Shown: in pieces, positions 1 through 11,300 of the stretch
Position numbering within the stretch: position 1 is the stretch's first letter
Layout: every line of letters begins with the position of its first letter
Notes under the pieces: generated by a model
Told to the model about the DNA's origin: nothing
The model's database searches: none
Seen by the model: only the letters and a program-made list of their open reading frames with translations
Source of the DNA: Silene latifolia
Lineage: Eukaryota > Streptophyta > Magnoliopsida > Caryophyllales > Caryophyllaceae
Assembly (NCBI RefSeq): GCF_048544455.1
Contig: NC_133536.1
Span: forward strand, 39,884,652-39,948,651
Direction: 5' to 3'
DNA length: 64,000 bases
Position numbers and translations under genes: made by a program

Positions 1-860
1 TCGTGAAATAATTTATTATTTTTACGAGTACGTAGACAACTTGAGTCTTGCTCAAGTCCAGCCACACCTAAAAAAAAACTCAACGTTCGTATCTTGGGGG
101 CATCGTTAAGTATCAAATCGCTGCTTATCCTTCGAGATGTGCTATTTTGATGTAAAAGCACTCAAGCTTCTACGCACCAAGAGTCTTTAATTGTCACGAT
201 GTAATTTTGGCGAAAGTTCACAAGTTTTAAGTTTTGGTCAAAATTATCAAAGATAGGTAAAGTCGTGGAAAAAGCTTCCAAGCACCGAGACTATGCCATA
301 AAATTTGATGATGAAGATTCGGAGAAAGCTTCTAAGCACCGAGACTTGTCGTAAAGTTGAACGATGAACAATTGGAGAAATCTCACAAGAACCAAGACTT
401 CGTCAAAAATTAAATGGTGAAATTTGATCTCTATCTGGAAAAAGCTCTCAAGCACCGGGATTTTTCTATAAAATTTGGCAATATATTGGACAAAGCTCAC
501 AAGCATTAATTCTTTATCTAAATACTTGTAGATTTAGATCTCGAGAAAGCTCTCAAGCACGAGGTCTTCATCGTAATGTTGAGTAATGAACATTGACAAT
601 TACTATGTGGTCGTCAAGCAACAAAATCTTCGTCAAACGATCAAAAACAATTGGGACTCGGAGAAAGCTTCCAAGCACTGAGACTTGTCATAAAGTCAAA
701 TGCTGAGAAAAATAGAGAAAGCTCGCAATACAAAAGCGTCGTCATCAATGAACAAACACAAGTGGGATTCGGAAAAAGCTTCCAAGGCACCGTCTCACCC
801 TAACAAAAAAAGTGTGTTTACTTCAAAATTTGATCAATAAATACACAAAAGTCAAAATTA
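1..860. repeat. Degenerate ~60 bp tandem repeat array
   Basis: A phrase close to GAGAAAGCTTCCAAGCACC followed by GAGACTT recurs at about 263, 323, 375, 438, 490, 543, 660, 715 and 772, mostly 50-65 bp apart. Copies are strongly diverged and the intervals vary. No convincing coding frame crosses it. It may be an internal repeat of a decayed LTR that ends near 4130, but that link is inference. Confidence 0.55.
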
Positions 861-1100
861 TTGCCAACAAAAAAAAATCATCGTTCCTGTAAACCCATCA
901 AAACGACACCAAAAAAAAAAAAAGAAAAAAAAAAAAAATCTTTCTTTAACTCCTGGCCCATAAGAGTATAAACTATGTACGGCAAGCAAAAATGGATATG
1001 CGAGATTGAGAGAAAAAAAAAAAATATGGCTCATCTTATTATTATCCGTTGTTTTCAAAAAAAAAAAAAAAAAATACACACTCCCAAGTGTCAAAAAAAG
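861..1100. repeat. A-rich low-complexity stretch
   Basis: Several runs of 8-18 A occur around 868-877, 911-938, 1014-1023 and 1058-1074. Apparent reading frames here are poly-Lys or poly-Phe artefacts. Confidence 0.7.
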
Positions 1101-3610
1101 TGTAAGACGAAGGAAAATACAACAAACGACATCATGGAAAACACTATAAAAGTGAATGACGCCGCTTGTTGAACTTCATAGCGGGAGAGTCGAGAGTGAA
1201 ACTACTTCGAGAAAGGTGGCCTGACGTTTCTGTCTTGATAGCGAGAGGATCATTCGACTTCTTGCCACTAAGATTACAAGTTCGGTGCATATGTCATCGG
1301 TATCCAAGACTCAATGAATGGACCCGTCACAGAAGGAAAGATGACGTGTTTGACTTTGTTATCTGCTTCGTCATAAACATGGTCGGCCGTCACTAATTAC
1401 TCCTTGCCACTAATTACTCCTTGCCAGTCATCTGAAATATGCCCGTCTTATCTTAAAGTGCACCTTATCGTCTATCGTCTCCTAAGGCAGAAAAGACAAA
1501 CTAGATTATTTCTTTTCAAAAGTGAAATAATGTGGCCATAACTCATTTTCCAATTGGAAATCCATAAAACCAAACAACTTTCATAAAAAATGGAAGCAGA
1601 ACCAAACAAATAAAACCCGAAAGTACACCTGCCATTGATCTCAAGTTGGCTAAGTCGTGCGAATGCAGAGTTGAATTCAAGTCCACAGAAGCTCAAACTG
1701 TTCACCAGTTTAATTATTATTTTTTGGTCGTGGTCAAGTCGAATCATGAAGATGAGTAATAACAAATTAATTCCTCGTCTGGGTTCACTGACTATACACC
1801 ATAAATTTCGGATGTCACTCGCGGCCTTCAGTTGGTGACGGATTTATTCTTCGTCAAAGTAGTGGTTGACGTGTTCCGGCAACATCGGGATTTCAAGCAC
1901 CAGGACTGGATCAGTTGTCAAAACAGAGGTGTCAGAAACTCGATGAGGATGACGCTACATCAAGAAGCCAGTCGAAGACCGATTTTCATTTCAGCCGAGA
2001 TGGATTCGGGTCAAGTTTCACGAGCTCGGTATTTGCGCAAATTTTAGTTCTGATTGGCGCCGTCTTTACCGTCGTTGTGCGTGGTTCTCGACAAGTCACT
2101 TGTTGCACAGCTTCTCTACGGAGTTTGATCTAGCCGTCGGATTCGATTTCAAGTCACAAGTAAGGCGATTCAGAGGCATTGCATCGGACTTGCAGCTATC
2201 ATGTTGTTTGCCGAGTTTCGTCGTCGTCAAAAAGGGAAACATGGGGACTGGTTCCCTGTGTCTTTCATAAAGGGAGTGGCGTCTTTGCAATCGTCAACGA
2301 ATAAAATGTCGAGAATGACGAAGATGGCATGAATCACAAGTCTGAGAAGCGTAGAGCGGCCGTCCGTAATTCACAAGTGAAGTGAATCAAGGAACATGGC
2401 GTCGTTAAGGGAGGGCACCGTACAGGTCAATGAGGAGAACCCTATGTAAATCTCATTGTCAAGCTAAGCGACCACCCCGATTTCGCAGTTCACACGCCAA
2501 AAGAGGGGTGAATTTTGAACTTCGAGAATCGAGGACCGCGCCTAAATGATAATGAGCACTGAGTCCACGTCAATGATGAAGCAGCTATGATGACGAGAAG
2601 TTCATTATGGCCCGAGAAGAAATACCCTGCATACACAAACAGGAAACAGGGGTCAATAAATTTTAAAATTTTGCTCACCTAAAAGCGTTGGCTCGGTACA
2701 GTCTGAGAACGATGTCAGTCCAACGATGGTGTTCCGTCAATAGCAGTAGTTAATCGGCTTGTGTGTTCTGGGGTCCAGTGTATGAGAAGGATAAAAATGT
2801 TGATGAAGAATTTGAAAGCTTATCTCTCCCTTTTATACTTCTTGATGGACGGGTTAGTTCACAAGTTTACTGGTGCCAGGAGATTGATAAATTACTGGCC
2901 AAGTATTCATTTTATCAGTTGTGGTCAAACTTTATCTCTAAGGATTGTTATCCAATTGTTCAAAGAGTCCATGCAAAGTTGGAGTTTATCCAGTTGACTA
3001 CTACTGCAAGATACGAGAGTCCGATAAAGAAAAAGCACATGCAATTGTGTTATTTAAGATGGTTTGGTGTTACAATGCGTAGTATCGGGACCGACTCACG
3101 CCTAAACACTCAAATTCGTGTACGTGACTCAATCCCGAGGGGGCAAATTTGTAGACATAAAAATGTGTCTTACATTTTTAAAAATGGGGTTAAGGTCAAA
3201 TATTGACTTATGTAAAAGTTTATCATCTGAGAAATGGGTCAATTGATTTTAGCCCGAACAAATATACGGTATTTAGTCCATCTTGTCAAGATATAAAATC
3301 GGTTCAATCGGAAAATGGGTTGTCTTTATATATATCTAATACGAAGTATGAGACGTAAATTGAAAGGCCGAAAATAATGGTGCAAATGAACCCGTGCATT
3401 AGCGGCCCACGAAATTCTCGAAGAAGACCAAGACATGTACGTGGACTTTGGAGTTATTATTCATATGCTAAAATGTCATTATGAGATAATCATTCAAGGC
3501 TTGGTCAATGAGTCAATAACTGCATGAAGTTTGCTCCACAAAATATGGGAAGGCAGCATGATTCCAGGGAATAATTCAACGTAAACAATGGAGAAGTACC
3601 AGCATACGTT
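1101..3610. other. Unrecognised, probably old retroelement sequence
   Basis: No domain is recognised on either strand. Open frames are short and overlap at random; the longest is about 147 codons at 2763-3206 and resembles nothing I know. A 17 bp direct repeat (CACTAATTACTCCTTGC) lies near 1391-1425. The downstream TATA box and poly(A)-like signal suggest this is upstream LTR sequence, but no start of an LTR or target-site duplication was found. Confidence 0.4.
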
Positions 3611-4130
3611 GGACCGTAAAACAAAAATGAGAGCAAAGTCTTATAAATAGAGAGTGTACACACTCATTTGAGACTAATCTGGATAATCTCCATAATCACC
3701 ACATTTTCACAAAATACATTCCAAATAAAAACTTCCTACAAAACTCTCTCTACTAAAAAAAAATCTCTTCTAAGAGAAAGTAAGAGAAAAGAAAATTCAT
3801 TTTTACCTCTCTACAAAATCCTCTCCCAAGAGAAAACAAGAGAAGAAAAGACATTCATTTCTAATTATCTAGATTTGAATATTAATTTACTCTTTGACCC
3901 GACGTCAAGCAGCCATTGCAGTCAGTTGAAGAGAAGCAAGTCAAATTCATCCAAAGGAGAATCAAGTCTTCAAATCAAGACTCTCCTATTCATTACATTG
4001 CGGAAATCGAATCAGTAGAATAACTAGTAGATTGTACCCTAAATCCTTTTGATTAATAAAATTATTATTTTGTTGCATCTTTTGTGTTTTTCTCTATTTG
4101 TTTGCAGATTAACGCAAATTTGTTGTTACA
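3611..4130 (+). repeat. 3' part of a putative LTR (promoter to end)
   Basis: A TATA box (TATAAATA, 3642-3649) is followed by an untranslated-like CT- and A-rich stretch, then AATAAA at 4055-4060, a T-rich tract and an end in TTGTTACA at 4130. This order is that of R/U5 in a plant LTR. The matching partner LTR and a target-site duplication were not found, so it could be a solo or truncated LTR. Confidence 0.4.
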
Positions 4131-5705
4131 GATGCCAATGTACCAATTGATTTTAGTGAAAGGGCTTTCTCTCCTATCATCAATTCGTTTTGACATGAAA
4201 CCTTTCTGGGGTTATGAAGTGGGCTTCCTCTCCTTCTTCTGGGCGTGGTTCAGAGCCGTTTTCATGAAGTTAATATGCAGTGAGGTCCTTGAGTATGCTT
4301 CTATCTCATTCATGAATTTAATATGCATTGTGGTCCTTGAGTATGCTTCTATCTCACACTTGCTACGGATTGGTGGAAGTATTCGTTCGTTACCCATCTG
4401 AATCCTTGGTGCAAATGTACCAATAATCCTAATAAGTGGTTGCAAGCACTCTTCAACCTAATCAATTCTATAATTGACTGGAATAATTGGTCTAACACTA
4501 AATATATGCATCTTGTTTGCCACTTTGCCCTATATCTAACTCGATGGTTTCATCGAGGAAACCTTTTGATGGGGGCAGACTTCTAATGGTCTTCATTGAC
4601 GCAATTTTCAGTATGGGTCATCCAGAAACAATTTTTTTCATTTTGCTTTTCCTGTTACTGAGAAGTCATAAACATCAAAGTTCATTAATTCCTAGTATCC
4701 CTTCTTCCAACCAGCGCAGTCTATGCAAGAATGGAAGCGCCGAGGTCATACGTCAGAGAATGCCCCAACATGGGCATCTGTCACAATTGTGATCTAACTA
4801 TTCAAGTTGGGCTGTCACTGGTAGTTCCTATTGCATGTGGATTTGCTTTCTTGTTTACCCACATTTGATTGTACTACTCTCGTGTTATTGCTGATATGAC
4901 TTCCTGTTTACCCTTATTTGTAGTTGTACTACTACTGTGGATTTTCACGTATGAAGTTGTACGAGATGTCAGATGTGTAATATGCAAACCTCTTACTGAT
5001 ACGAAAGTATCAATTTGGATTCGACTAGTTGACAATTCTGCTACTGTGTTTCAAGTTTGAAGTTATTTGCCCTCTGGACTGTGGTACTCACCACCAGGAT
5101 GTTCATGGTTGCACGGACGTTGTGTGCAGGAACTGTCAGCACTACGACATACAATTATCATTTGCGATTATGCACCCACATCGGGTATCTCAGTGACCTA
5201 CTGGAAGATACATGCAGGATGGATTCGCGGAAGGTACTAATTCTCTGAAATATATTAGCTCTCGTAGGTATAATAATTTGTATCGTCAATTATGATATTT
5301 TAGTAATAGCCTATGTACTAGGATTAGTGAAGGCATAAATGGATCGACAGTTGGATACCGAGTTACTGTGTTTTTGTACTGTGACTGAATGAACCATCTT
5401 TAGTACTCCGTATTTACTATACAGGCATGCTAAGGTCGTAATCGTGGTACTTTTTGATGTTACTTTTTAGCAGCTCTTTGACTTTTGGCCCAACTAATTT
5501 AACTTGGGAATAATAAATAAAATAAAATAAGATGGTTACCAATTATTGGATAATTATGGTAATTAGTGGCCAACAATGGATGATCTTCCACTGAGAAATG
5601 ACAGAAAGTAAAACTAAAAGCAAAAGAAGGCGGCAAATGCCAAAACCCTCAACACAAAATCTCATTGAAAATGGCACGTATCCGTTACTTTGGAGTGACA
5701 GATAC
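4131..5705. other. Unrecognised sequence with short coding-like patches
   Basis: Patches near 4084-4401, 4517-4792 and 4869-5248 read as short open frames rich in hydrophobic and Cys residues. They do not join into one frame, and I recognise no family. A decayed gene fragment is possible. Nothing else is identified before the Copia insertion at 5711. Confidence 0.3.
4261..4356 (+). repeat. Two tandem 48 bp units
   Basis: 4261-4308 and 4309-4356 are adjacent 48 bp copies with three mismatches. The length equals 16 codons, so a frame read through it is preserved. Confidence 0.85.
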
Positions 5706-5710
5706 CATTT
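5706..5710. other. Target-site duplication of Copia-1 (CATTT), left copy
   Basis: It matches 11200-11204 exactly. Confidence 0.9.
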
Positions 5711-5946
5711 TGTGAAATGTCCTTATTCCGCCATTGATGGAGCTTGACAAACAAGAAAGAAGAGTTCTAGAGAGAGAAAAGGTAAATAGAAGAGATATTT
5801 TGTTATTAACTTAGATGAGTTAGTTACAAGAGTTAGCTTATATACAAAGCTAGATGAAGTTAGTTAGAATGGACTAACTATATATTGTTAACTAATTAAC
5901 TATGGTTAAGACTAACTAACTATCTAACCAAGTAGTCTAGTTCACA
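5711..5946 (-). repeat. Copia-1 3' LTR
   Basis: This 236 bp repeat begins TGTG and ends CACA. It differs from 10964-11199 at two adjacent-region bases (near 5889-5893). It abuts the polypurine tract, which identifies it as the 3' LTR of a minus-strand element. Confidence 0.96.
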
Positions 5947-5961
5947 TCCCACCCTCAAGCT
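5947..5961 (-). other. Copia-1 polypurine tract
   Basis: On the minus strand AGCTTGAGGGTGGGA lies directly before the 3' LTR, the usual position and composition of the plus-strand primer. Confidence 0.9.
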
Positions 5962-8648
5962 GGAATGGATGTGATTAACTTCAATCCAAGCTTGGCAGAA
6001 AGAAACTTGTGTTGTTGAGCTCCAAGGGGTTTAGTCATAATATCAGCTAATTGTAATCCAGTTCGCACATGCTTGGGACTGAGAAAGCCTTCCTGAAATT
6101 TATCCCTTACAAAATGACAGTCCACATTCAAGTGTTTGGTCCTCTCGTGAAAGACTGGATTTTCTGCTATGTGAAGTGAAGCCTTATTATCACAGAACAA
6201 AGGAATGGGCAAGGATGGAGCAACTTGCATATCAGTCAAAAGAGCATGTACCCAAACCAGTTCAGCAGAGACATAAGACAGGCTTCTATATTCAGCTTCT
6301 GCACTGCTCTTACTTACGGTCTTTTGCTTCTTCGTTTTCCAGGAAATTAAGGAATTCCCTAGAAAAACACCATAGCCACTCAAAGATCTGTTACTGTAAG
6401 CACACGTTGCCCAATCAGCATCACTGTATGCAGTGATGTTGAGATCATTAGTAGAAGGATAGAACAAGCCAGTATTAATTGCGCCTTTCAAGTACTTGAC
6501 AACATGAAGAGCAGCTTGATAATGTGGTAACCGTGGCTGAGAGAGAAATTGAGACAAATGTTGTACAGAATAGGATAGATCAGGTCGTGTAAGATTCAAG
6601 TACAACAACCTGCCTATTAAACGTCTATATTGATCAGGTCTCTGAAGGAGGTCACCTGAATCAGTTGACAATTGCAAGCCTCTGGGCAGGGGAAACTCAG
6701 AAGGGTGACAATTCTCCATTTTGAGATCAGTCAGGATATCAAGTATGTACTTTCTTTGGTTCAACATCAATCCTGAGGCATTTCTAGCCACTTCCAAGCC
6801 CAAGAAATATCGCATCAGACCAAGATCTTTGATAGTAAACTTGGTGTCTAAACTTGTCTTAGTGTGCAATATGCCAGCAGAATCATCTCCTGTTAACAAG
6901 ATATCATCGACATAAACCAATGCCATGAGACAACCAGCAGCTGTGTTCTTGATGAACAATGAATAATCCTCTCTAGACTGTGTAAAACCAAGACCTAGCA
7001 GATGTTTAGTGAGCTCAATATTCCATTGTCTCGAGGCTTGTTTTAAACCATAAATGGATTTCTTTAACTTGCATACAAGTCCTGAAACAGCCTTGGCATA
7101 TCCTTCAGGTGGCTTCATATATACTTCCTCCTCAAGGTAACCATGCAAAAAAGCATTGTTGATGTCAAGTTGATGCAGAGGCCAATTCTTAGCAGATGCA
7201 AGAGCTAAAAGAGTTTTGACAGTGGTGAACTTAGCTACAGGAGAAAAAGTAGCTTTGTAGTCTTTATCTTTGACTTGACTGAAACCCTTAGCCACTAGTC
7301 TGGCTTTGTATCTTTCAATGGTGCCATCAGACCTATGTTTAATCTTATAAACCCATTTTGAGCCAATGGCCTTGTGATTAGGAGGCAAAGGAACTAAATC
7401 CCAGGTCTGATTTAATTCCAGAGCTGTCAGCTCTTTGTGCATAGCCTGAATCCAATTAGGATCATCCTTAGCCTGTGCATAACAAGCAGGTTCAGAGACT
7501 TGGAAAACATTAGCCAAGGAGGCTAGATAAGTGTTATCATAGTCTGCAATTCCTTGTAAGATAGTGGAGTGAAAAGCAGTGGAATGAGAGCGAGGTGTCT
7601 CAACCTGATCTGGTTGTTCAGCAGGCTTGAAGGCACACTTAAAATCCTTAAATTTATTAGGAAATTGCCTTGGTCTAGTAGATTTCCTGACATTAGAATT
7701 CTGCTGAGGAGATACAGGACCAGGAACAGTGTGCTGAGAACCAGAGGTATGATGAAAATGTGTTGCAGTAGAACCAGTGTCCTCTGGAGTAAAAAGAGAA
7801 GTAGGATTTATAGTCAAGGAAGGACTGACAGTAGTGGAATGGGAAGGATTTGTATTGTTTATAGTAGTATGAGAGTTATGTGGGGGGGAATTATTAGGTT
7901 GGACCAAATTAGAAGGAAGAAAAAACGGGCTAATTAAAGGGTGATGAGCAAAATTGTCAACCACCTGAGCTTTGGCAGGAGTTGAAATATTTTGAAATGG
8001 AAAAATGTGCTCCTGAAAAACCACATCACGATTGACAAAAACTTTATGAGTGTCCAAATCATAAAGTTTGTAGCCTTTCTCACCATAGGGATATCCAATA
8101 AAAATGCACTTTCTAGCCTTGGTGCCAAATTTATCTCTGTGGGTAGCAGGCATGGATGCAAAACATAAGGACCCAAAAACTCTAAGCTCATCATATGAAG
8201 GTTGCTCCTGGAACAGTGTCTCAAAGGGAGTCTTCCATTTTAAAATGGGAGTAGGCATTTTGTTGATGAGATAGGTAGCCGTCAAAATGCATTCTCCCCA
8301 AAACTTGATAGGTAAATGAGCATGAAATCTTAAAGCTCGTGCAGTCTCCAGAAGATGTATGTGCTTTCTTTCTACTCTCCCATTCTGCTGGGGCCTGCCA
8401 ACAACACTTTTCTGGTGCAAAATACCCTTTTCTCTAAACATAGCATCACAAGTTTGTTGTACAAACTCTGTGCCATGGTCAGACCTTACTGTCTTAACAG
8501 TTTTACCAAATTGAGTGGACACCATATTAAGAAAATCTTTCAATAAGTCAGGTGTCTGAAACTTGTTATGCATTAAGTAAGTCCAAGTACATCTAGAACA
8601 ATCATCCACAATAGTAAGGAATGACTGAGCTCCATTTAAACTTGGCAC
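5955..8648 (-). CDS. Copia-1 pol: integrase core, reverse transcriptase, RNase H
   Basis: An 897-codon open frame, the downstream part of the Copia-1 polyprotein. The integrase catalytic triad is visible: D in TIVDD (~residue 14), D in SDHGTEF (~57) and E in NGRVERKH (~93). Reverse transcriptase follows, with WVYKIK, the LDINNAFLHG motif and the YVDD active site near residue 577. RNase H has DADW (~742), SSAEAEYR and the terminal region RTKHLNVDCHFVRD. The frame starts without an ATG because it is cut off from the upstream gag-protease frame by a frameshift. The C-terminus ends beside the polypurine tract as in intact Copia elements. Function by family: integration and reverse transcription in the virus-like particle. 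Confidence 0.95.
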   Translation of the reverse strand: MPSLNGAQSFLTIVDDCSRCTWTYLMHNKFQTPDLLKDFLNMVSTQFGKTVKTVRSDHGTEFVQQTCDAMFREKGILHQKSVVGRPQQNGRVERKHIHLLETARALRFHAHLPIKFWGECILTATYLINKMPTPILKWKTPFETLFQEQPSYDELRVFGSLCFASMPATHRDKFGTKARKCIFIGYPYGEKGYKLYDLDTHKVFVNRDVVFQEHIFPFQNISTPAKAQVVDNFAHHPLISPFFLPSNLVQPNNSPPHNSHTTINNTNPSHSTTVSPSLTINPTSLFTPEDTGSTATHFHHTSGSQHTVPGPVSPQQNSNVRKSTRPRQFPNKFKDFKCAFKPAEQPDQVETPRSHSTAFHSTILQGIADYDNTYLASLANVFQVSEPACYAQAKDDPNWIQAMHKELTALELNQTWDLVPLPPNHKAIGSKWVYKIKHRSDGTIERYKARLVAKGFSQVKDKDYKATFSPVAKFTTVKTLLALASAKNWPLHQLDINNAFLHGYLEEEVYMKPPEGYAKAVSGLVCKLKKSIYGLKQASRQWNIELTKHLLGLGFTQSREDYSLFIKNTAAGCLMALVYVDDILLTGDDSAGILHTKTSLDTKFTIKDLGLMRYFLGLEVARNASGLMLNQRKYILDILTDLKMENCHPSEFPLPRGLQLSTDSGDLLQRPDQYRRLIGRLLYLNLTRPDLSYSVQHLSQFLSQPRLPHYQAALHVVKYLKGAINTGLFYPSTNDLNITAYSDADWATCAYSNRSLSGYGVFLGNSLISWKTKKQKTVSKSSAEAEYRSLSYVSAELVWVHALLTDMQVAPSLPIPLFCDNKASLHIAENPVFHERTKHLNVDCHFVRDKFQEGFLSPKHVRTGLQLADIMTKPLGAQQHKFLSAKLGLKLITSIPA

Positions 8649-10657
8649 TTTATAAGGGCCCTAAAGATCAATATGAATAAGATCAAAGCAATTGAAGCAT
8701 GAGAAACACTTCTATTGAAAGGTAATTTGTGGTGTTTAGACAAGATACAAGTCTCACAAAAGAAGTCCTTAGAATCACTAAGATGTAAACCTGGTACATG
8801 ACTCAGTTTCTCAACAGAAGAATGACCAATCCTATCATGATAAAGCCTAAAACTAGCCTTATTACAGCCATGCTTAGAAACAGCATTACAGTTTTTATTA
8901 TTATTAGAGAATGAACAAAATCTAGAAGAAATTGCATCATGAGCTTGCAGTCTATATAATCCTGCAATCTTCTCTGATTTTGCCCAGATGACCTTACTTG
9001 AAAGGTCCTGGAAAAAGTAAAGAGTTTTAGTGAAGAGAACAAGTAATGGTGATTGTTCAAGGAGTTTTCCAACAGATAAAAGATTTTGCTTAAAATCTGG
9101 TACAATCAAGACTTGTTTAAGGATAAGATGATCATTGATCTTCATTGTACCAGCTTTATAAATAGTTTTGACAGTACCATCAGGTAGAGAGATATGAATG
9201 GGTCTGACTAGTCTATGCACATCAGACAAAAGACTTTCATAAGGAGTCATGTGATCAGATGCCCCTGTATCCACTATCCAACTATCTATACTGTAAGAAT
9301 TAGAAACAGCAAAGGCATGAGAATCAGGTATGATACCTGCAAAGTTAACAGATGATGTAACAGGGGTATTAGTAAAAGAATTCATAACCCTCTGGTAGAT
9401 AGAATCAGCAAGACCATCAAGCATTTGGTCATCAAAAGGAATGGCCTGTCCTGACTGTGCATTCTGAGAAGTATTAGTAACAGCAGCAGGAATTGAAACC
9501 TCCTCATAATCAAGTGGAGAAAAATTATCAGCAGGTGTATCAGATATGCTAGGAACATTGGTAGTTTCTGCATTATTAGCAGACCTCCTGTAAACATTTC
9601 GACCATTAGAATAATGCACATCAGCTTGCCTAGAAGTATATCCACCTCTAGCACCATAGCCTCCCCTAGCATGAGAACCACCTCTTCTGTCCCCACTATA
9701 CTTGCCATTCTGTAAAGCAGCAAGTTCATAACAATACTCCACAACATGTCCTTTTTTACCACAATGTGTACATGTCTTAAGTCTGTTGCAGTCAGCAACC
9801 TCATGACCCTCTCTTTGACAAAGAGAGCAAAATTTAACCACAACATCCTGATCAACCTTAGGCTTCTTCCAATGTTGTCCCTTACCATCAGTTGCCCTAG
9901 AACTAGCATAAGCATTAGCTTCAGCTAAACTATCAACAGCCTCAGACAGCTGCTTCTGCCTCTCAATCCTTTGCAATAAGGAAAATGCTTTGTTGAGAGG
10001 AGGAGTAGGATCCATGGACAAGACATTGGTCCTGACAGTGTCAAAACCTTGGTTCAATCCCATAAGAAATTGGATCAACTTAGTATGAGTCTCTCTGTCC
10101 AGCATTCTTTTCAACAGGGAACAAGAACACTTGGTAAGGGCTCCACAAGTACACATAGGTATGGGGTCTAAACTATCAAGATTATCCCATGACCTCTTAA
10201 GCTTGCTGTAATATTCCACTAATGGTGAATTATCCTGAGAAATAGCATTCATTTCCTTACGAATCTGATAGATTTCAATACTATTGATCTGGCCATATCT
10301 CTCATTAAGCTCAGCCCAAAGATCTTGAGCACTATGTGCAAACTCAACAGATTCCTTAATCTCTTGGACTAAAGAATTAGATATCCATCTCCTAACAAGA
10401 ATATCAACACGAATCCAATGATTGTGCTTAGGATCATTTTCAGCAGGCATCTTATAAGATCCATCTATAAATCCTTCCTTATTCTTAGACATAAGAGCAA
10501 GATAAGCCTCGCGTTTCCAGGAAACAAAATTAACACCAGAGAATTCTTTTTCAGTCAAGCGTTGAGACGGATGATCAGTAGATACTAAATGTAGAGGATC
10601 ATCATAAAGTGCATACGAAGTAGTAGGTGTAACAGAATTGGCAGAATTAGCAGACAT
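8636..10657 (-). CDS. Copia-1 gag, protease and integrase zinc domain
   Basis: This 673-codon frame starts at the ATG at 10657, about 290 bp past the primer site. The N-terminal half is a Copia gag (FSGVNFVSWKREAYLAL). Two zinc knuckles of C-X2-C-X4-H-X4-C form follow near residues 275-315, which is one more than many Copia gags carry. An Arg/Gly-rich stretch, then the aspartic protease site VDTGASDHMT near residue 460, then the integrase HHCC zinc domain near 609-640 (LYHDRIGHSS ... CETCILSKHHKLPF). The frame then runs into a shifted C-terminus of about 16 unrelated residues. A lost base and an in-frame TAG within about 40 bp separate it from the integrase core, so this copy probably makes no full polyprotein. 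Confidence 0.93.
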   Translation of the reverse strand: MSANSANSVTPTTSYALYDDPLHLVSTDHPSQRLTEKEFSGVNFVSWKREAYLALMSKNKEGFIDGSYKMPAENDPKHNHWIRVDILVRRWISNSLVQEIKESVEFAHSAQDLWAELNERYGQINSIEIYQIRKEMNAISQDNSPLVEYYSKLKRSWDNLDSLDPIPMCTCGALTKCSCSLLKRMLDRETHTKLIQFLMGLNQGFDTVRTNVLSMDPTPPLNKAFSLLQRIERQKQLSEAVDSLAEANAYASSRATDGKGQHWKKPKVDQDVVVKFCSLCQREGHEVADCNRLKTCTHCGKKGHVVEYCYELAALQNGKYSGDRRGGSHARGGYGARGGYTSRQADVHYSNGRNVYRRSANNAETTNVPSISDTPADNFSPLDYEEVSIPAAVTNTSQNAQSGQAIPFDDQMLDGLADSIYQRVMNSFTNTPVTSSVNFAGIIPDSHAFAVSNSYSIDSWIVDTGASDHMTPYESLLSDVHRLVRPIHISLPDGTVKTIYKAGTMKINDHLILKQVLIVPDFKQNLLSVGKLLEQSPLLVLFTKTLYFFQDLSSKVIWAKSEKIAGLYRLQAHDAISSRFCSFSNNNKNCNAVSKHGCNKASFRLYHDRIGHSSVEKLSHVPGLHLSDSKDFFCETCILSKHHKLPFNRSVSHASIALILFILIFRALIKCQV

Positions 10658-10945
10658 TTTTAGAGATTTTTAGAGTTATGAAGATTTGAGAAGAAAAATG
10701 ATGAAGAAAAATGCTGAATTTGAATGATAACAACAAAATTGAGACTAATCAATCAGATGTTGAGTAATAAACGAACGAAGCGAATCGAACGATGAATGCG
10801 GAAGCGAGAATTAAATCTGGTCAAAATTGATCGAAAAAACAGCGAAAAACAAGAATTATACCAGTTGCAGAACAAATTAAACTCCAGGAATTACAGCGGA
10901 AAAGAAGTATGATCCAGAATCAGCGAAAAAAACGAAGAGATAAAA

Positions 10946-10963
10946 CTCTGGCGATTGATACCA
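10946..10963 (-). other. Copia-1 primer binding site (initiator Met tRNA type)
   Basis: The minus strand immediately inside the 5' LTR reads TGGTATCAATCGCCAGAG. Its first eight bases match the classic TGGTATCA of plant elements primed by initiator Met tRNA. Confidence 0.88.
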
Positions 10964-11199
10964 TGTGAAATGTCCTTATTCCGCCATTGATGGAGCTTGA
11001 CAAACAAGAAAGAAGAGTTCTAGAGAGAGAAAAGGTAAATAGAAGAGATATTTTGTTATTAACTTAGATGAGTTAGTTACAAGAGTTAGCTTATATACAA
11101 AGCTAGATGAAGTTAGTTAGAATGGACTAACTATACATGGTTAACTAATTAACTATGGTTAAGACTAACTAACTATCTAACCAAGTAGTCTAGTTCACA
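10964..11199 (-). repeat. Copia-1 5' LTR
   Basis: A 236 bp repeat with TG...CA ends and 234 of 236 bases shared with 5711-5946. A minus-strand TATATAAG near 11090-11100 is a plausible promoter. It is followed by the right target-site duplication at 11200-11204. Confidence 0.96.
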
Positions 11200-11300
11200 C
11201 ATTTCCTCTTACAAATGACTCAAATAAAGGAGAGAGTGAAGCATATGGGGGTGCCCCACCTTGTCCCCAGGGGCGAAGCTAGGATTTAAAATATGGGGTG

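Larger units (their letters stand above)
5711..11199 (-). mobile_element. Ty1/Copia LTR retrotransposon (Copia-1), nearly complete
   Basis: The element is bounded by two 236 bp LTRs with TG...CA ends and flanked by a perfect 5 bp target-site duplication, CATTT (5706-5710 and 11200-11204). Read on the minus strand it has the 5' LTR at 10964-11199, an initiator-Met-type primer site, gag, protease, integrase, reverse transcriptase and RNase H, a polypurine tract, then the 3' LTR at 5711-5946. Domain order (integrase before reverse transcriptase) is diagnostic of Copia. By eye the LTRs differ at two of 236 positions, so the insertion is recent. A frameshift and a stop near 8660-8700 break the polyprotein. 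Confidence 0.97.

Noticed and set aside
858..1094. Open frame rich in Phe (minus) or Lys (plus)
   Set aside because: It comes from homopolymer A runs and has no domain.
2763..3206. 147-codon open frame
   Set aside because: No recognised motif, overlapping frames of similar length and repeat-like surroundings; chance is more likely.
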